Assembly (NCBI GenBank): GCA_022818135.1 | Contig: JAFMSR010000017.1 | Coordinates: 2,484,833-2,548,832, forward strand | DNA length: 64,000 nt | Direction of reading: 5' to 3' | Origin: Saxidomus purpurata | Taxonomy: Eukaryota; Mollusca; Bivalvia; Venerida; Veneridae | In this document: positions 37,901 through 46,913 of the stretch, piece by piece | How the letters are laid out: each line of letters starts with the position of its first letter | Numbering within the stretch: the stretch's first letter is position 1 | Made by a program: the position numbers and the translations under genes | The notes under the pieces: model-generated | What the model saw: the letters and a program-made list of their open reading frames with translations, nothing else | Database searches by the model: none | Told to the model about the DNA's origin: nothing

Positions 37901-40900
37901 GGTGATTGGCCCTAACTAGCAAATATTAGGGGTGTTTTACCCTGAAGAACATGGATATTCCTATACAGAAATGAAATATGTTTAATTAATAAATCTAGAA
38001 TCCTTCTTTGCAGATAACCTTTGTGTTGGACTGGAAAGTAGCGAGAAAGTACCCAGCTGTTATATTGTTCTACATTAACGGCTGTTTCTTCTTGGCGACA
38101 CTCGGCTGGTTGGCACAGTTCATATCGAGGGAAGATGTGATATGTCGTAAAGATGGAACTATACGGAAGGATGAACCATTGATTGGGTAAAATTTGTTGT
38201 GATGTTAATAAAATTATGCCAGTTTGACAGAATTTTTAAAGTCATAATGGTTTTATACTGGTCTGCACATTGTGTTTTAGGCATAATTTACAAAGCTTCA
38301 GTTTCTATATTTATACATGAGCTTAACTATGTAAGCATCCTGTTTCATCTTAGGAAGTTGTCACAACTTAAAAAGAACTTAAATACTTCCTAGGAAGCCA
38401 GGAGTCAGTTCCAGTCACTTGACATTTGCTTCACAACTAGGTAAGAAAGTACAAGAAAATACAACCATTACTGTTCCCATAGAAGTGGAAAGTGTTAAGG
38501 CTAGCCATCCTATACATGTATGTCTGTTCATGTTTACAGGTCTGGTGAGACGGCATCCTGTACTGTTGTATTTATCCTCGTCTATTACTTTGTGATGGCT
38601 GGAGTGGTGTGGTACGTGATGCTAGCATACTCCTGGGACATTCACTTTAAGGCCCTAGGAACTGTGCGAGATGACCTGTCGAAGAAGACGGCATATTTCC
38701 ACATCATAAGTTGGTGCTTGCCTCTTGTCCTTACTATTGTCTTGTGGTAGGGTTATGTATAATTGAAATTTGTAAGTTTGAAAACCAGAAAAAAAAAAGG
38801 AGCAGAAGGTGGGGGGGGGGGGGGGGGGGATATCTATACCCCAACGGGGGTAGACGGAAACTATTGGAATTTTACAACTTCATAAAATGGTCAAGCACAT
38901 TGAGGGGGGGAAAAAAGAACACAAAACTATAAATATTACTCATTACAAGTCTTGCCCTTTATATTTTCCTTGTCGGCATAAGTCTTGTCATTATGTCATA
39001 CACTTGAAATTTGTCAAGCATAATTTGAAAACCAGAAAATATTTATAAAATAAATGACTGTATTATGCAGAAGGTATATCATTTATTATAAATAGCTATG
39101 TCTGGCAAACTTAGTTAACAGAGATTTTAAATGCCTGTCTTGGCCTATCTCCTTGATAGAGTGTCTGTATATACAATTGCCAAGTTTCCTGATTTTTCCA
39201 GAAGAGTCCCAATTTTCATGATGTCAAATTTAGCAAAATCTCCTGGAATTAAGATTAAAGTATTAGAAACGTGATTCAGAGGTCAGATTGGCACTCGTCA
39301 GTCAGATTATACAAAATCTTTGCACTTGTATGACCCGACACGCAACTTGAGCAAATCTTTCGTCTTGATCACATTACTATATTAATAACCTTTTATTATT
39401 GCATGGCCACAAGTGATATGTTTGTGTATTCTATTACAGATTGATGCAGATTCCCTTAGTGGTATATGTTTTCCTGGGTTCTATGACAGCTCAATCAGGA
39501 CTGGCTTTGTGGTAGCACCTATAGCTGTAGCACTGGTTGTGGGGGCATTCTTTTCTATAAGAGGTGAGTTATTTATTGACTCAGCACTTTATACAGTGTC
39601 AGCAAAAACTTGCCGAAGGATTGAGTTACACTAATGTTCTGAATGGCAGTACATGATAGGCAGAGTTCTACATAAATGCTCTTATTTGGTAAAAAACATA
39701 CACATCTTCAAACTGTAAAATTTTAATTCTATTTACTGTATATTGTTACATTCAGCAGTTGTTTTATTCAGCAGTTGTTTTATTGCTAATCAATGTCACA
39801 AATTGATCTTATATATTCAAAATGCCAAGCCATGTGTGACGTACTATTGTATGATGATTTTAATGCCCGTGCTGTATCGGAGTGGCAGGAATCATGGGAT
39901 ACTCTTTGCGGCTTAAGGTTCTTGGCCTTTCGTTGACATCAACTCCTACATTGTTTGCACTGGGTCATAAACTTGAAACTTTGCCACAATATGGCTATGA
40001 CCTCCTGGCAGTGCACAACACCTTCAGAATTTTCATCTGGCCTCTGGGTCTGAAGCAGTATTGGTTGGGGCAGGGCAGAGTATTGTCCATTCCTACACAA
40101 TATATACAGTACTGCCTATAAAAAGAGAACACTTGAGTATATGCAGGGTTCCCACGCTACCAAAAAAACGGGAAAAAGTCGGGAATATCGAAAAGTCTGT
40201 TCCCGGTCGTGAAGATGCCTTGATTTTTACGATATCAGGTATGAATCGGGGGAAAAAGCCAGGAAAAGTACAAAAGTTCGAACCAATTTTTGGGTACAAA
40301 ACTAGCTAAACTAAATAAAATGGAGCCATTACCACATGTATGCGTTTATTGATCATGAATAGAAGCAGTGTCTGCATTGCGGTCTGCATTCATCAAAAGT
40401 TATTTTAAACGAGAAATTGATGTTAAAAAGTTAACAATATTTCACTGTAGAATCTGGAATGTTTTGTTGCAAAAACCTTGAAAAAGGTTGGGGGACAAAG
40501 TCTGGAATTTGCCCCAAAAAAACTTGAAAAAGTCAGGAATTTTACTTGCAGAAAATTATGGGACCCCTGCATATGGCACTCAAACTTTGTTTACTTGCAT
40601 GCAGGTTGATTATGACAAATAGCACACCCCTACCTATAATGATTTCAAAGTTCTAAGGCCATGAAATTAAGGGGGGAAGTTTTTCCCTTGTTTAATGTTA
40701 GTAGGCCCAGATAGATATACCCCCTTGGGTGGGGGGGGGGGGGGGGGGGGGGGGGGTGTGGTTTGTTGGTTGGATTGACAACATTCTAGTAGGATAAGAT
40801 AAGATAAATTTTATTTTGAGTTGGCAAGATAAGTAACAATACAACATAAGCACTCCTGGTGCTTTTGAACCGACTATAAAACTGACTAGTCTTTCAAGTA

Positions 40901-43900
40901 AGGTGAAGACATTATTGATAACTTTCATTTGATCCATTTCAGGTCTCCTCACATTGATCAAGGTCAGGAAGGACTCTCCCCCTTTCATTGGTGAAAAGGC
41001 TACAGCGAAAATACATGATACCATTATAAGATTAGGTAAGAACATTTTGGTTTATCTTTGGTAAGTCAGTGTTGTTTAGCAGGCATGCGACAACAGTCTG
41101 AATGAAGAGTATGTGACTTAAAGCAGTTACAGAGACTAAGCAAACTTAAAGTTACAGTCACATAACACATAGAGTATTGAATGGTGATAAAGTTACCTCA
41201 TTTATATTGACAAAATTGATCTCTCAATTTGAACATTCATAATAATTGTTTGAGGAAATAGCATCTGACAGTACAGAACTTATGTTTCAGCTTCCTGTCT
41301 GTCTTGTTAAATCACCATAGTAACTGGGCAGACAGTGTCTGTCACACAAGGAGTGCTTGAATGATGATAAAAGTTTATGACACCCTCTTCTTATGGCTCT
41401 GTTGACAATAAGTTCTAATTACTTACAGATTTGCTGATGTAAAAGCTGATAACACTGACTATTTCTGATTTGACAAATATCACTCTCTGTTTCCTTTGTG
41501 TATGGTTAGTTACAGTTTATAATGGACATTTCACATTGAGGATTTCTGTAAATTGAATTATATTTCTGAATTGTAGCGTACCATGGGCTAGTTATGTGTC
41601 TACTTACATGTAGTTCTCATAATTATGTAAATATGTGTGACTGTATTTGTTATATATCTGATATGTAACTCCCTATCTGTTTACAGCTGTGTTCATTGTA
41701 CTGACCTTCATACTCGTCATAGTATCTACCAGTGTACATGTGTATACATTTGTTCAAGCTGAAGACTGGAAAACAAGCCTGATGGACTATACATAGTATG
41801 TTAAACTTGTTATCTGTTGTACAAAAAGAATTATAAAATTTCTCTGCACCAGGCATATCTTTGAAAATGTATGAATATGTATTTTTATGCTGCCTTAACA
41901 CAGATTCTAGCGCATGTTGCACCTTCCTCTATATAAATATAGAGGAAAGAATCTATGCATTATTACACGATAAAATACACAAATTACAAGTGTAGCTGGT
42001 CATGAGACTCATGACAAGCAGGTGAATCTGACAGATATGATTATGTTCCACTAGTACAGAGATAGTTTTGTATATTTTGCATGATAGAGGTCAGATCAAT
42101 GAAAAGACTATTCTTCCAATCAAATGTAATGTTCCCTATTGAATTTATTTTTTGAGATCTGCAATATTTGGTAAAGAATATATCATGAACACATCACCCT
42201 TCTGAACATGTGTGGGTTATTTTCTGTTACAGTTGTAAAGCAAACGTCTCAGTGATGCAGATTTTTAACAATGCTGCACCAAGCTCCTGTGAGATGGAGA
42301 GCAGACCAAACATGGCTGCTGCTATGATACATGTGTTTGCATTTTTCCTGAGTGGTATTGTGTTCAGTTCTTGGTCCTGGACGAAAGCTTCACTAGAAGT
42401 CTGGGAAAGGTTATACAGAAGGTATTTATAGCTGGCTTTGTTTTCTTCATTCACAGACAGTCCTGGAATTCTGAACATTTCCATTAGATCCTACTGTAGG
42501 GCCTTTTTGTCTTTATGGAATCGGGCATATGCTGGTTTGCTCCAAGCAATCAGATAGGCATTTGTTTGACTAATGGGAATATAATATCTTACCCCATGTT
42601 AGGCGGGTTGCCAGGTTAAAGAGATAGGCTTACCTGGAGAACCCCATTAATTTACCTGTGCAGTTCATACATTTTATATCATTGAACTTTGAATATAGAT
42701 AGATTCTTGTAGAGATAAGCTAAAGAGACTGAATACAGATGTCTTTATTTATAAAAGATTCAATATATGGTTTAACTAATTACGTTTAAATAATTGAAGA
42801 CTTGATTCAAAAGTTAAGAGCAACTTAAGTGTGATTCATTACACATGTTAGTTTCTGTAACTCTGTTGTTTTCTTTCTAGATTGTGTAATAAGCCAAGTA
42901 ATCGACCCCAGAGGTTGAGGAAACACAGAATGGTGGCTAGAGCATTTAAGAAACAAAAGAAGAAAAGCAATGAGAGATTGTCTGTCAGTTATGGTACTGA
43001 CCATGATGATCCTGTTGGTATGACGCTTTATTATCTTGTCCTCCAATTGCACGAAATCTCTATAAGCAAGGCTGAAAGAAGCATGTGTATTGGCTGATTG
43101 CAGATTTTTTCTAATCTTTAAGTAAGAGAACAACATCAGTATTAATCTTTTTGACTAGATAGACATTAATCATATCAAGAGCATGAAATTCAATACAATC
43201 ATACTGATATTGTTTCTTTTTCTGATCATTGAACAGACAGTTAAAATAAAATTTTAAGGCCCATAATGGGGGCATCCATGTCCTATGCACACATTTCTAG
43301 TTTTAAAAAACAGTTTCAATTAACTCATTCTAGTCATCCAGAGCATTCAATAAATAATTTCATGTTTGAGAGCTTTTATGAGTATGCAGTAAGTCTACGC
43401 TAGCATGAAAAAGTTGCTTTCGTTTGAGGAAGTCATATCTCCATTTCGTCTTTCAGTGTTGTGGTATAAGCACATTACCTGTAGTTCCTTTGTTATATGT
43501 AATAATATAAGTACCTTGTATCTTGGTACATGAGATTAATATCAGAGCTTTTGTACTAGTTCTTGGGTTAGTCGTGTTTGTACCCAAAGCTGGTTTTACA
43601 CCACATAGTTCTCATCTAAGCCTAAGACTTTACGTTTCAGGTATGAGGTTTGACCGTAGCAGTGCTAGTTCACACTCACTGTCCTCTGGCTTTGCTGTAT
43701 CCATGCCCAAACATCATAGGAGACATCTGCGGGGGATGATGGGGCGTGGGATGGGCAGATCCAGGCATAGACATGTTGATGCAGGTAAGTTAATATGTAC
43801 CAAATAGGTGCAGTTTAATTGCCATTGAATGTTTTATTTCTGGTATGTACATGTATATAATATATTTTATACATGTATATCATATTCACCTTACTGTGTA

Positions 43901-46900
43901 AAAACCAGTGTTTTTGCTTCTGTAAGTTTTTTAAAAAGAGGGGAAAGACATATATCATTATGGAACACTACCGTATGAAAATGCTATATTGTTACTCAGG
44001 TTGTCCCTGCAAGATGAGCAAACAGTATTGGTTTAGATTTTTTGCATACCAGATCGGGATGTCTGCAATTTTTACCAGTACTGGAAAATCTCATCTTACA
44101 ACTCCCTGTGTAAGATGACTCTAGTGAATTAGTTTTGAAGTAACATCATAAACATTTTAACATCACTTTCCCAAACACAGAATCTGAATATCAGATGTTT
44201 TTATGATTATGCATCATTTCTTTTAATTTTCCAAACATTTTTCATGTTTTAAAAACTTTTCTTGACCATACTTCTTCTGGTCATTTTGAACAGTATTACA
44301 GGTTTGAAGTACAAACCTGAGTGCCATTAGGCCATTTGGACATTAACAAATTTATTTTTAGGTTAAAGTATCCTGTCTTCCATTGTTATAGATGCAGTTT
44401 CCATTGGTTCAAGACATTCTTCATCCCGACCTCCATCAAGGTCATCTAGAAGACAGTCATACGAGTCAAGCATGAGTCAGAAACTTAGTGACATTGAGCG
44501 AGAAATACGAGAAGAAGAAAGGCGTAAAAGGAGGAAGAAACGTAGAAAGAAACGTCAAAATCGCATACAGCCTATACTTGAACCTATATCAAGCAATATG
44601 GCAGCTATTCAGGCACATCGTTTGAAACAGTTAAACAGACATCGAAGAACTGTTAGTGATTCGTCTGATGTAAGCAGGTTATCTGGACAACCTGCAAATA
44701 TACGTCTCGAGAAAAATCTCATTCCCTTGCAATCATTAGGCTCATCTAACATACTGTCTGATTCTGTCACAGGAAATAGTATTTCAGAAATAGAACTACC
44801 TCAAACCAAACAAAAAATGCCAGATTTTTCCATATTCACAGCCCAAGCTGCACTGCCCCCAGCTGTAAATAGAGAAGACAGCAAGGAAGATAACTCTAAT
44901 GGAAATACTTCAAATTTAAAGGGAGCTAATCCATCACCTAGTGGGAGTTTTAGAAGAGGTCGCAGAAGAGAGGTCAAATTGGAAATGACTGAGACAAGTT
45001 TTTATCAAGAGGATGAAGATAATATTGAAATGGGAGGTAATCAAACAATTCATGCTGAAGAGAACTGTCATGAAACAGGAGAACTTAGAGGAAACCTGAA
45101 AGAGTTAGGTCCCTTAGTGAATGAAATATTTGAACAAGCAAGAGCAAATTCTGTTAACAGTCGAAATTCAAGTCAAAGGGATGTGATGGGAAGTGGGCGC
45201 TTAGGCTCTGCTTCTAGCAAGGGTAGTAAAGGCAGCAGAGGTAGCCAGTCAAATTCAAGGGATTTTTTTAAATATGCCACAGCTAAAGTCAATCTTCCCC
45301 CAGAAGTTCCAAGAAGTGACGGCGACAGGACTGAAAGAAAAAGACCATTTTCTGGTAACTATGTTCTAGATCAAAGAAGAAACCAGGCAAAACGAGATGA
45401 AGGAGTTAGAAAATCTCAGTCACAGCCGGGTAGTCGGGTATCGTCTGCCACGAGCCACAAACGCCAGATTGGTCACAATGGCAAGATGAACTATGGTGAT
45501 GGACTGAGCTGGTCCAGGTTTCTTCATTCAAAAGGTCATGCTCCTGGACAGATATTTGACCCAAGACAAACTTATGATATCATAGACCAAAGACAATTTT
45601 ATAATGCACCAATAGTATTTGACAAAAGTCAAGGCCCTTACCCTGGGCAGCTTCAGATCATGGACAAAAGTCATGTTGAAGCTCAGAATCGGGGAACTGA
45701 CGTTACAGATACAAATGTGCTTAATGTAGAACAGGAACATAAAAAGAATCAACCATACGAGATGCAGCGACCTTACACTAACCCGTATCGAAAGTATGAG
45801 ACTACCGGTGACGTGTTACCAGACGACCCAGATGCAGAGGACAGCGGTATTTCATCTCGGCTGTCCCAAGTGCAGACTGCTCAGGGAATTAATATACTCA
45901 ACGTGGAGGCAGAGCATTGTAAGCATTGTGGTGCTCATAAAAACCATGCCCAGAATGTTGATGTTTTAAACATTCAGGCTGAACAGGCAAGAACTAGGCT
46001 AGATAATGAATCAAAAGATAATTTAGATGTGTTAAATGTTGAAGCAGAGCATCGGAAACATGTGAAGCATAAAAATTCTGCAGAAATACTCTGTGTTGGA
46101 AATGATCAGTTTGACTGTAGGAGTAGTCCATGCGAGGCTTCACGGCATAAAGATCGTGGAAATAGAATAAATTCAAACTATGAATTACCAGAAACTGGTG
46201 CAACGGATATAAACACATTAAATGTAGGCCAGGAACATTTAGAGGAAGCTAGACAGGGAGATGTGCTAGCAAATGTATATGAAGAAAATAAACAGAATTT
46301 GGAATCCAAACCTAGACAGCAGTTGGAAAGGCCGTATACAGGTCCTGGAGATTCTGAGGATCACCTGCACAAAGTCCGAGGAAAACATGAATTTCTTAGT
46401 GCTTTTTCTGGAAAGGGACATAAAACGCCAACCATTCAAAATAAGACTAAAACTGTGGCGACTTTGAATTCAAACGTGATGAATGATTCGAAAATGACAG
46501 GAGACCAACGCTCAAATAGCGTGCCAGTAGCAAATGTTGGGCTGCTAACTTTAGCACAGCAGCGTCAGCAGTTAAAACAAAAGTTAGGGTCGCAGGGGTC
46601 ATTGTCGTCTGGGTCAAGGTCGGCATCACGTTCAACAAGTGCATCAAGTCGTAACTCGAGATTAAAGATGCTGCAACAGAACAATGTACCAGCTGCTGAA
46701 TCAAGTAAAACTCACAGTACTAGTAAGATTAACAAAATAAATAATCCAAAGTCTGTAGAGGGTCTTGAACGTAACCTGGGTATGTTTGATTTTATAGACT
46801 ATGAGGAGTTTAACTCTGAATATGATGATATAACAACAGATGATTTGACTGACACATATACTTATACGGATTATGATGATGATCTCACTGAGGTTTCCTC

Positions 46901-46913
46901 ATTACCATGTTAA
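31653..46913 (+). CDS. smo: Smoothened, Hedgehog pathway signal transducer (complete gene, 12 recognised coding exons)
   Basis: The seven-TM class F receptor transmits Hedgehog signals after release from Patched. Exons by GT-AG and phase: 31653-31973, 34404-34529, 35024-35236, 38014-38186, 38540-38746, 39440-39563, 40943-41035, 41687-41795, 42233-42421, 42881-43017, 43641-43784 and 44392-46913. Encoded in order are a signal peptide, a cysteine-rich domain, TM1-TM7, a basic juxtamembrane segment and a tail far longer than in vertebrates. Total is about 1,450 residues, against 787 in human and 1,036 in fly. Smoothened rather than Frizzled is shown by YPAVILFYINGCFFLATLGW, ICRKDGTIR, WYDQIKGCGLQCESPL, SGICFPGF and WSWTKASL. 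All junctions are in phase except exon 5 to 6, where about four residues of TM4 are missing. Confidence 0.95.
31974..34403 (+). other. smo intron 1
   Basis: Contains the large tandem repeat at 32904-34140. The rest (31974-32900) is plain AT-rich sequence with a diverged internal pair at 32430-32480 and 32600-32660 (ccccttggtccaaaa...gggg). The ORFs in this intron come from the repeat units. Confidence 0.8.
32904..34140 (+). mobile_element. Repeat element with seven tandem ~170-bp core units (pearl-like)
   Basis: The arm tatgcccctgaagggtggca and a (GTCC/GTCT)n tract precede the units. Each unit starts tgtaactttgtcatgcattg then aaggattttaaaataacttg, gcacaaatgtctagcacatc and caaaggtcaaggtcac. 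Unit starts are at about 32994, 33165, 33344, 33512, 33690, 33867 and 34018 (spacing 150-179 bp). The right arm ends cggggg cattcgtcacttgtg, an inverted match to the left arm. Tandem core units inside unique arms is the layout of pearl-type elements described in bivalves; the name is my inference. The ORFs repeating KDFKITWHKCLAHQDDVSRA are translations of these units. Confidence 0.85.
34404..34529 (+). CDS. smo: smo exon 2: second half of the cysteine-rich domain
   Basis: 42 codons, phase 0 at both ends. It starts after tttcag and reads VEMPNRELCERVREPCEVVK, then HYNGSWPWFLQCDQWFYAES and CG before gtaagt. The Cys pattern (LC....EPC...., FLQC, SC) continues the cysteine-rich domain in register with vertebrate Smoothened. 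Confidence 0.95.
34530..35023 (+). other. smo intron 2
   Basis: About 0.5 kb, AT-rich, nothing recognised. ORFs 34755 (minus) and 34863 (plus) partly run into exon 3 in other frames and are shadows. Confidence 0.8.
35024..35236 (+). CDS. smo: smo exon 3: linker domain and start of TM1
   Basis: 71 codons, phase 0. It reads QTVYETSNFDTSSSCTSPLV, SNWYDQIKGCGLQCESPLYT, then the start of TM1 (AHIIVAVMAGLCILSTVFTL), ending before gtaaat. GCGxQCxxPL(F/Y) is diagnostic of the Smoothened/Frizzled extracellular linker. Confidence 0.95.
35448..35520 (+). repeat. 18-bp minisatellite, four units
   Basis: acacagacagtggtttct-like units (ccacagacagtggtaatt, acacagacagtggttttt, acacagacagtggtttct, acacagacagtggttttc). 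The unit is a multiple of three, so it stays open and gives a TQTVVF peptide repeat; nothing indicates that it is translated. Confidence 0.92.
37060..37165 (+). repeat. SINE-like fragment (same family as 58990-59196)
   Basis: ctagtactggttctttacag + gaaatatggtt and aactggcattaaaccccg correspond to gtagtactggttcttcccag, gaacgattgtcgggt and gggcgttaaactgc in the copy at 59090-59178. It is diverged and truncated. Confidence 0.6.
38014..38186 (+). CDS. smo: smo exon 4: end of TM1 loop and TM2
   Basis: 57 codons plus 2 nt. ITFVLDWKVARKYPAVILFY, then INGCFFLATLGWLAQFISRE and DVICRKDGTIRKDEPLIG. This is the segment most similar to vertebrate Smoothened (YPAVILFYVNACFF..IGWLAQF and VCRADGTMR). The donor is GATTGG/gtaaaa. 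The junction codon with exon 5 is GG+G, Gly. Confidence 0.96.
38540..38746 (+). CDS. smo: smo exon 5: TM3 and most of TM4
   Basis: 1 nt plus 68 codons plus 2 nt. SGETASCTVVFILVYYFVMA, then GVVWYVMLAYSWDIHFKALG and LSKKTAYFHIISWCLPLVLT + IVL. TM3 and the intracellular loop match vertebrate FVIVYYALMAGVVWFV....W...FKALGT. The best donor is TTGTG/gtaggg, which leaves 2 nt and does not fit the phase-0 start of exon 6. A weak alternative donor ATT/gtcttg at 38738 would fit the phase but shorten TM4 by about eight residues. Confidence 0.93.
38747..39439 (+). other. smo intron 4-to-6 interval, possible site of a microexon
   Basis: About 0.7 kb between exons 5 and 6, with a G homopolymer (about 38811-38829) near the donor. 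The phases on either side do not match, so a short exon of 3n+1 nt may lie here. One hydrophobic candidate is the 22 nt after AG at about 38947, but it is three residues longer than expected and its donor gtcggc is weak; I do not claim it. Confidence 0.5.
39440..39563 (+). CDS. smo: smo exon 6: extracellular loop 2 and TM5
   Basis: 41 codons plus 1 nt. IDADSLSGICFPGFYDSSIR, then TGFVVAPIAVALVVGAFFSI + RG. The human counterpart is VDGDSVSGICFVGY...[23 protein letters not shown]. The acceptor is tattctattacag and the donor AGAG/gtgagt. The residue before IDAD is Q if the frame is read through the acceptor, but that codon is intronic. Confidence 0.94.
40144..40569. mobile_element. hAT-like MITE with CAGGGTTCCCA / TGGGACCCCTG ends
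   Basis: The left end cagggttcccacgctac at 40144 is the inverted match of attatgggacccctg at 40555-40569 (CAGGG(T/G)TCCCA). Inside, diverged phrases of the type (g)gaaaaagtc.ggaat recur (40171, 40485, 40527), as in the common invertebrate repeats starting GCAGGGTTCCCA. The flanks are tatatg and catatg, so a target-site duplication is unclear. No coding capacity. Confidence 0.7.
40731..40756. repeat. G homopolymer in smo intron
   Basis: gggtgggggg... about 26 G with one early T. Similar G runs occur at 35984-36001 and 38811-38829, all in this gene's introns. Their lengths are unreliable in any assembly. Confidence 0.9.
40943..41035 (+). CDS. smo: smo exon 7: intracellular loop 3
   Basis: 2 nt plus 30 codons plus 1 nt. 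LLTLIKVRKDSPPFIGEKAT then AKIHDTIIRLG. The human counterpart is [32 protein letters not shown]. Splice sites are tttcag and gtaaga. Confidence 0.94.
41036..41686 (+). other. smo intron 7
   Basis: About 650 bp of AT-rich intron, nothing recognised. Confidence 0.85.
41687..41795 (+). CDS. smo: smo exon 8: TM6
   Basis: 2 nt plus 35 codons plus 2 nt. VFIVLTFILVIVSTSVHVYT then FVQAEDWKTSLMDYT(Y). Matches human [35 protein letters not shown]. The antisense ORF at 41650-41922 is a shadow. Confidence 0.93.
41796..42232 (+). other. smo intron 8
   Basis: About 440 bp. A short palindrome (cctctatataaatatagagg, 41930-41949) is visible; otherwise nothing. Confidence 0.85.
42233..42421 (+). CDS. smo: smo exon 9: extracellular loop 3 and TM7
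   Basis: 1 nt plus 62 codons plus 2 nt. CKANVSVMQIFNNAAPSSCE, MESRPNMAAAMIHVFAFFLS, then GIVFSSWSWTKASLEVWERL + YRR. WSWTKA corresponds to human TWVWTKA, which contains W535, the residue altered in the oncogenic SmoM2 form; the tryptophan is conserved. VWERLYRR sits where the hydrophobic-basic ciliary localisation motif lies in vertebrates. Confidence 0.95.
42422..42880 (+). other. smo intron 9
   Basis: About 460 bp, AT-rich, nothing recognised. Confidence 0.85.
42881..43017 (+). CDS. smo: smo exon 10: basic juxtamembrane tail
   Basis: 1 nt plus 45 codons plus 1 nt. LCNKPSNRPQRLRKHRMVAR then AFKKQKKKSNERLSVSYGTD and HDDPVG. Matches human [21 protein letters not shown] and LSFSMHTVSHDGPVAG. 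Splice sites are tttctag and gtatga. Confidence 0.93.
43018..43640 (+). other. smo intron 10
   Basis: About 620 bp. The ORF starting 43523 runs into exon 11 in the correct frame, but its first part is intronic. Confidence 0.85.
43641..43784 (+). CDS. smo: smo exon 11: tail segment
   Basis: 2 nt plus 47 codons plus 1 nt. MRFDRSSASSHSLSSGFAVS then MPKHHRRHLRGMMGRGMGRS and RHRHVDAG. It aligns loosely with the human AGLAFDLNEPSADVSSAWA segment and then becomes Arg/His/Gly-rich. Splice sites are gtttcag and gtaagt. Confidence 0.9.
43785..44391 (+). other. smo intron 11
   Basis: About 600 bp, nothing recognised; ORF 43873-44118 is intronic and without domain. Confidence 0.85.
44392..46913 (+). 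CDS. smo: smo exon 12: very long C-terminal signalling tail
   Basis: 839 codons plus a stop (TAA, 46911-46913) after acceptor gttatag. It begins DAVSIGSRHSSSRPPSRSSR + RQSYESSMSQ and a polybasic run (EEERRKRRKKRRKKRQNR) equivalent to human LQKRLGRKKKRRKRKKE. The rest is Ser/Asn/Gln-rich and probably disordered. PKA-like sites followed by casein-kinase-like serines occur in RRQSYESS and RRTVSDSSDVS. Five copies of an LNVEAEH-like motif lie at 45714-46238. The end is strongly acidic (EYDDITTDDLTDTYTYTDYD + DDLTEVSSLPC). The ORF from the internal Met at 44472 (813 codons) is the major part of this exon. One uninterrupted exon of 2.5 kb for the tail is a notable structure. Confidence 0.93.
45714..46238 (+). 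repeat. Five-copy LNVEAEH-like peptide repeat within the Smoothened tail
   Basis: In frame: NVLNVEQEH (45714-45740), NILNVEAEH (45891-45917), DVLNIQAEQ (45960-45986), DVLNVEAEH (46026-46052) and NTLNVGQEH (46212-46238). Consensus (D/N)xLN(V/I)xxE(H/Q), spaced 59, 23, 22 and 62 residues. Copies 2 and 4 are followed by CKHCGAHKN and RKHVKHKN, so the repeated block is longer than the core. Codon use differs between copies (ctt/ctc/tta/tta/tta for Leu), so this is not a recent DNA duplication. Confidence 0.9.

Larger units (their letters stand above)
35237..38013 (+). other. smo intron 3
   Basis: About 2.8 kb. Contains the 18-bp minisatellite (35448-35520), a G homopolymer (35984-36001), a short direct duplication (ccattgtttgatgtagctaa + tctgcttgttgtattgcc, at 36462 and 36500) and a SINE-like block (about 37060-37165). 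The 77-codon ORF at 37387 has no recognisable domain. Confidence 0.75.
39564..40942 (+). other. smo intron with a MITE and a G tract
   Basis: Holds the MITE at 40144-40569 and a G homopolymer at 40731-40756. The ORFs at 39882, 40061 and 40698 (minus) fall in the repeat, in plain intron sequence, or over exon 7 in antisense. Confidence 0.8.

Noticed and set aside
45528..46704. Minus-strand ORFs over the smo tail
   Set aside because: Antisense shadows of exon 12.
31653..46913. Frizzled rather than Smoothened
   Set aside because: The tail has no KTxxxW motif after TM7, and the ICRKDGTIR, WSWTKASL and polybasic tail segments match Smoothened.
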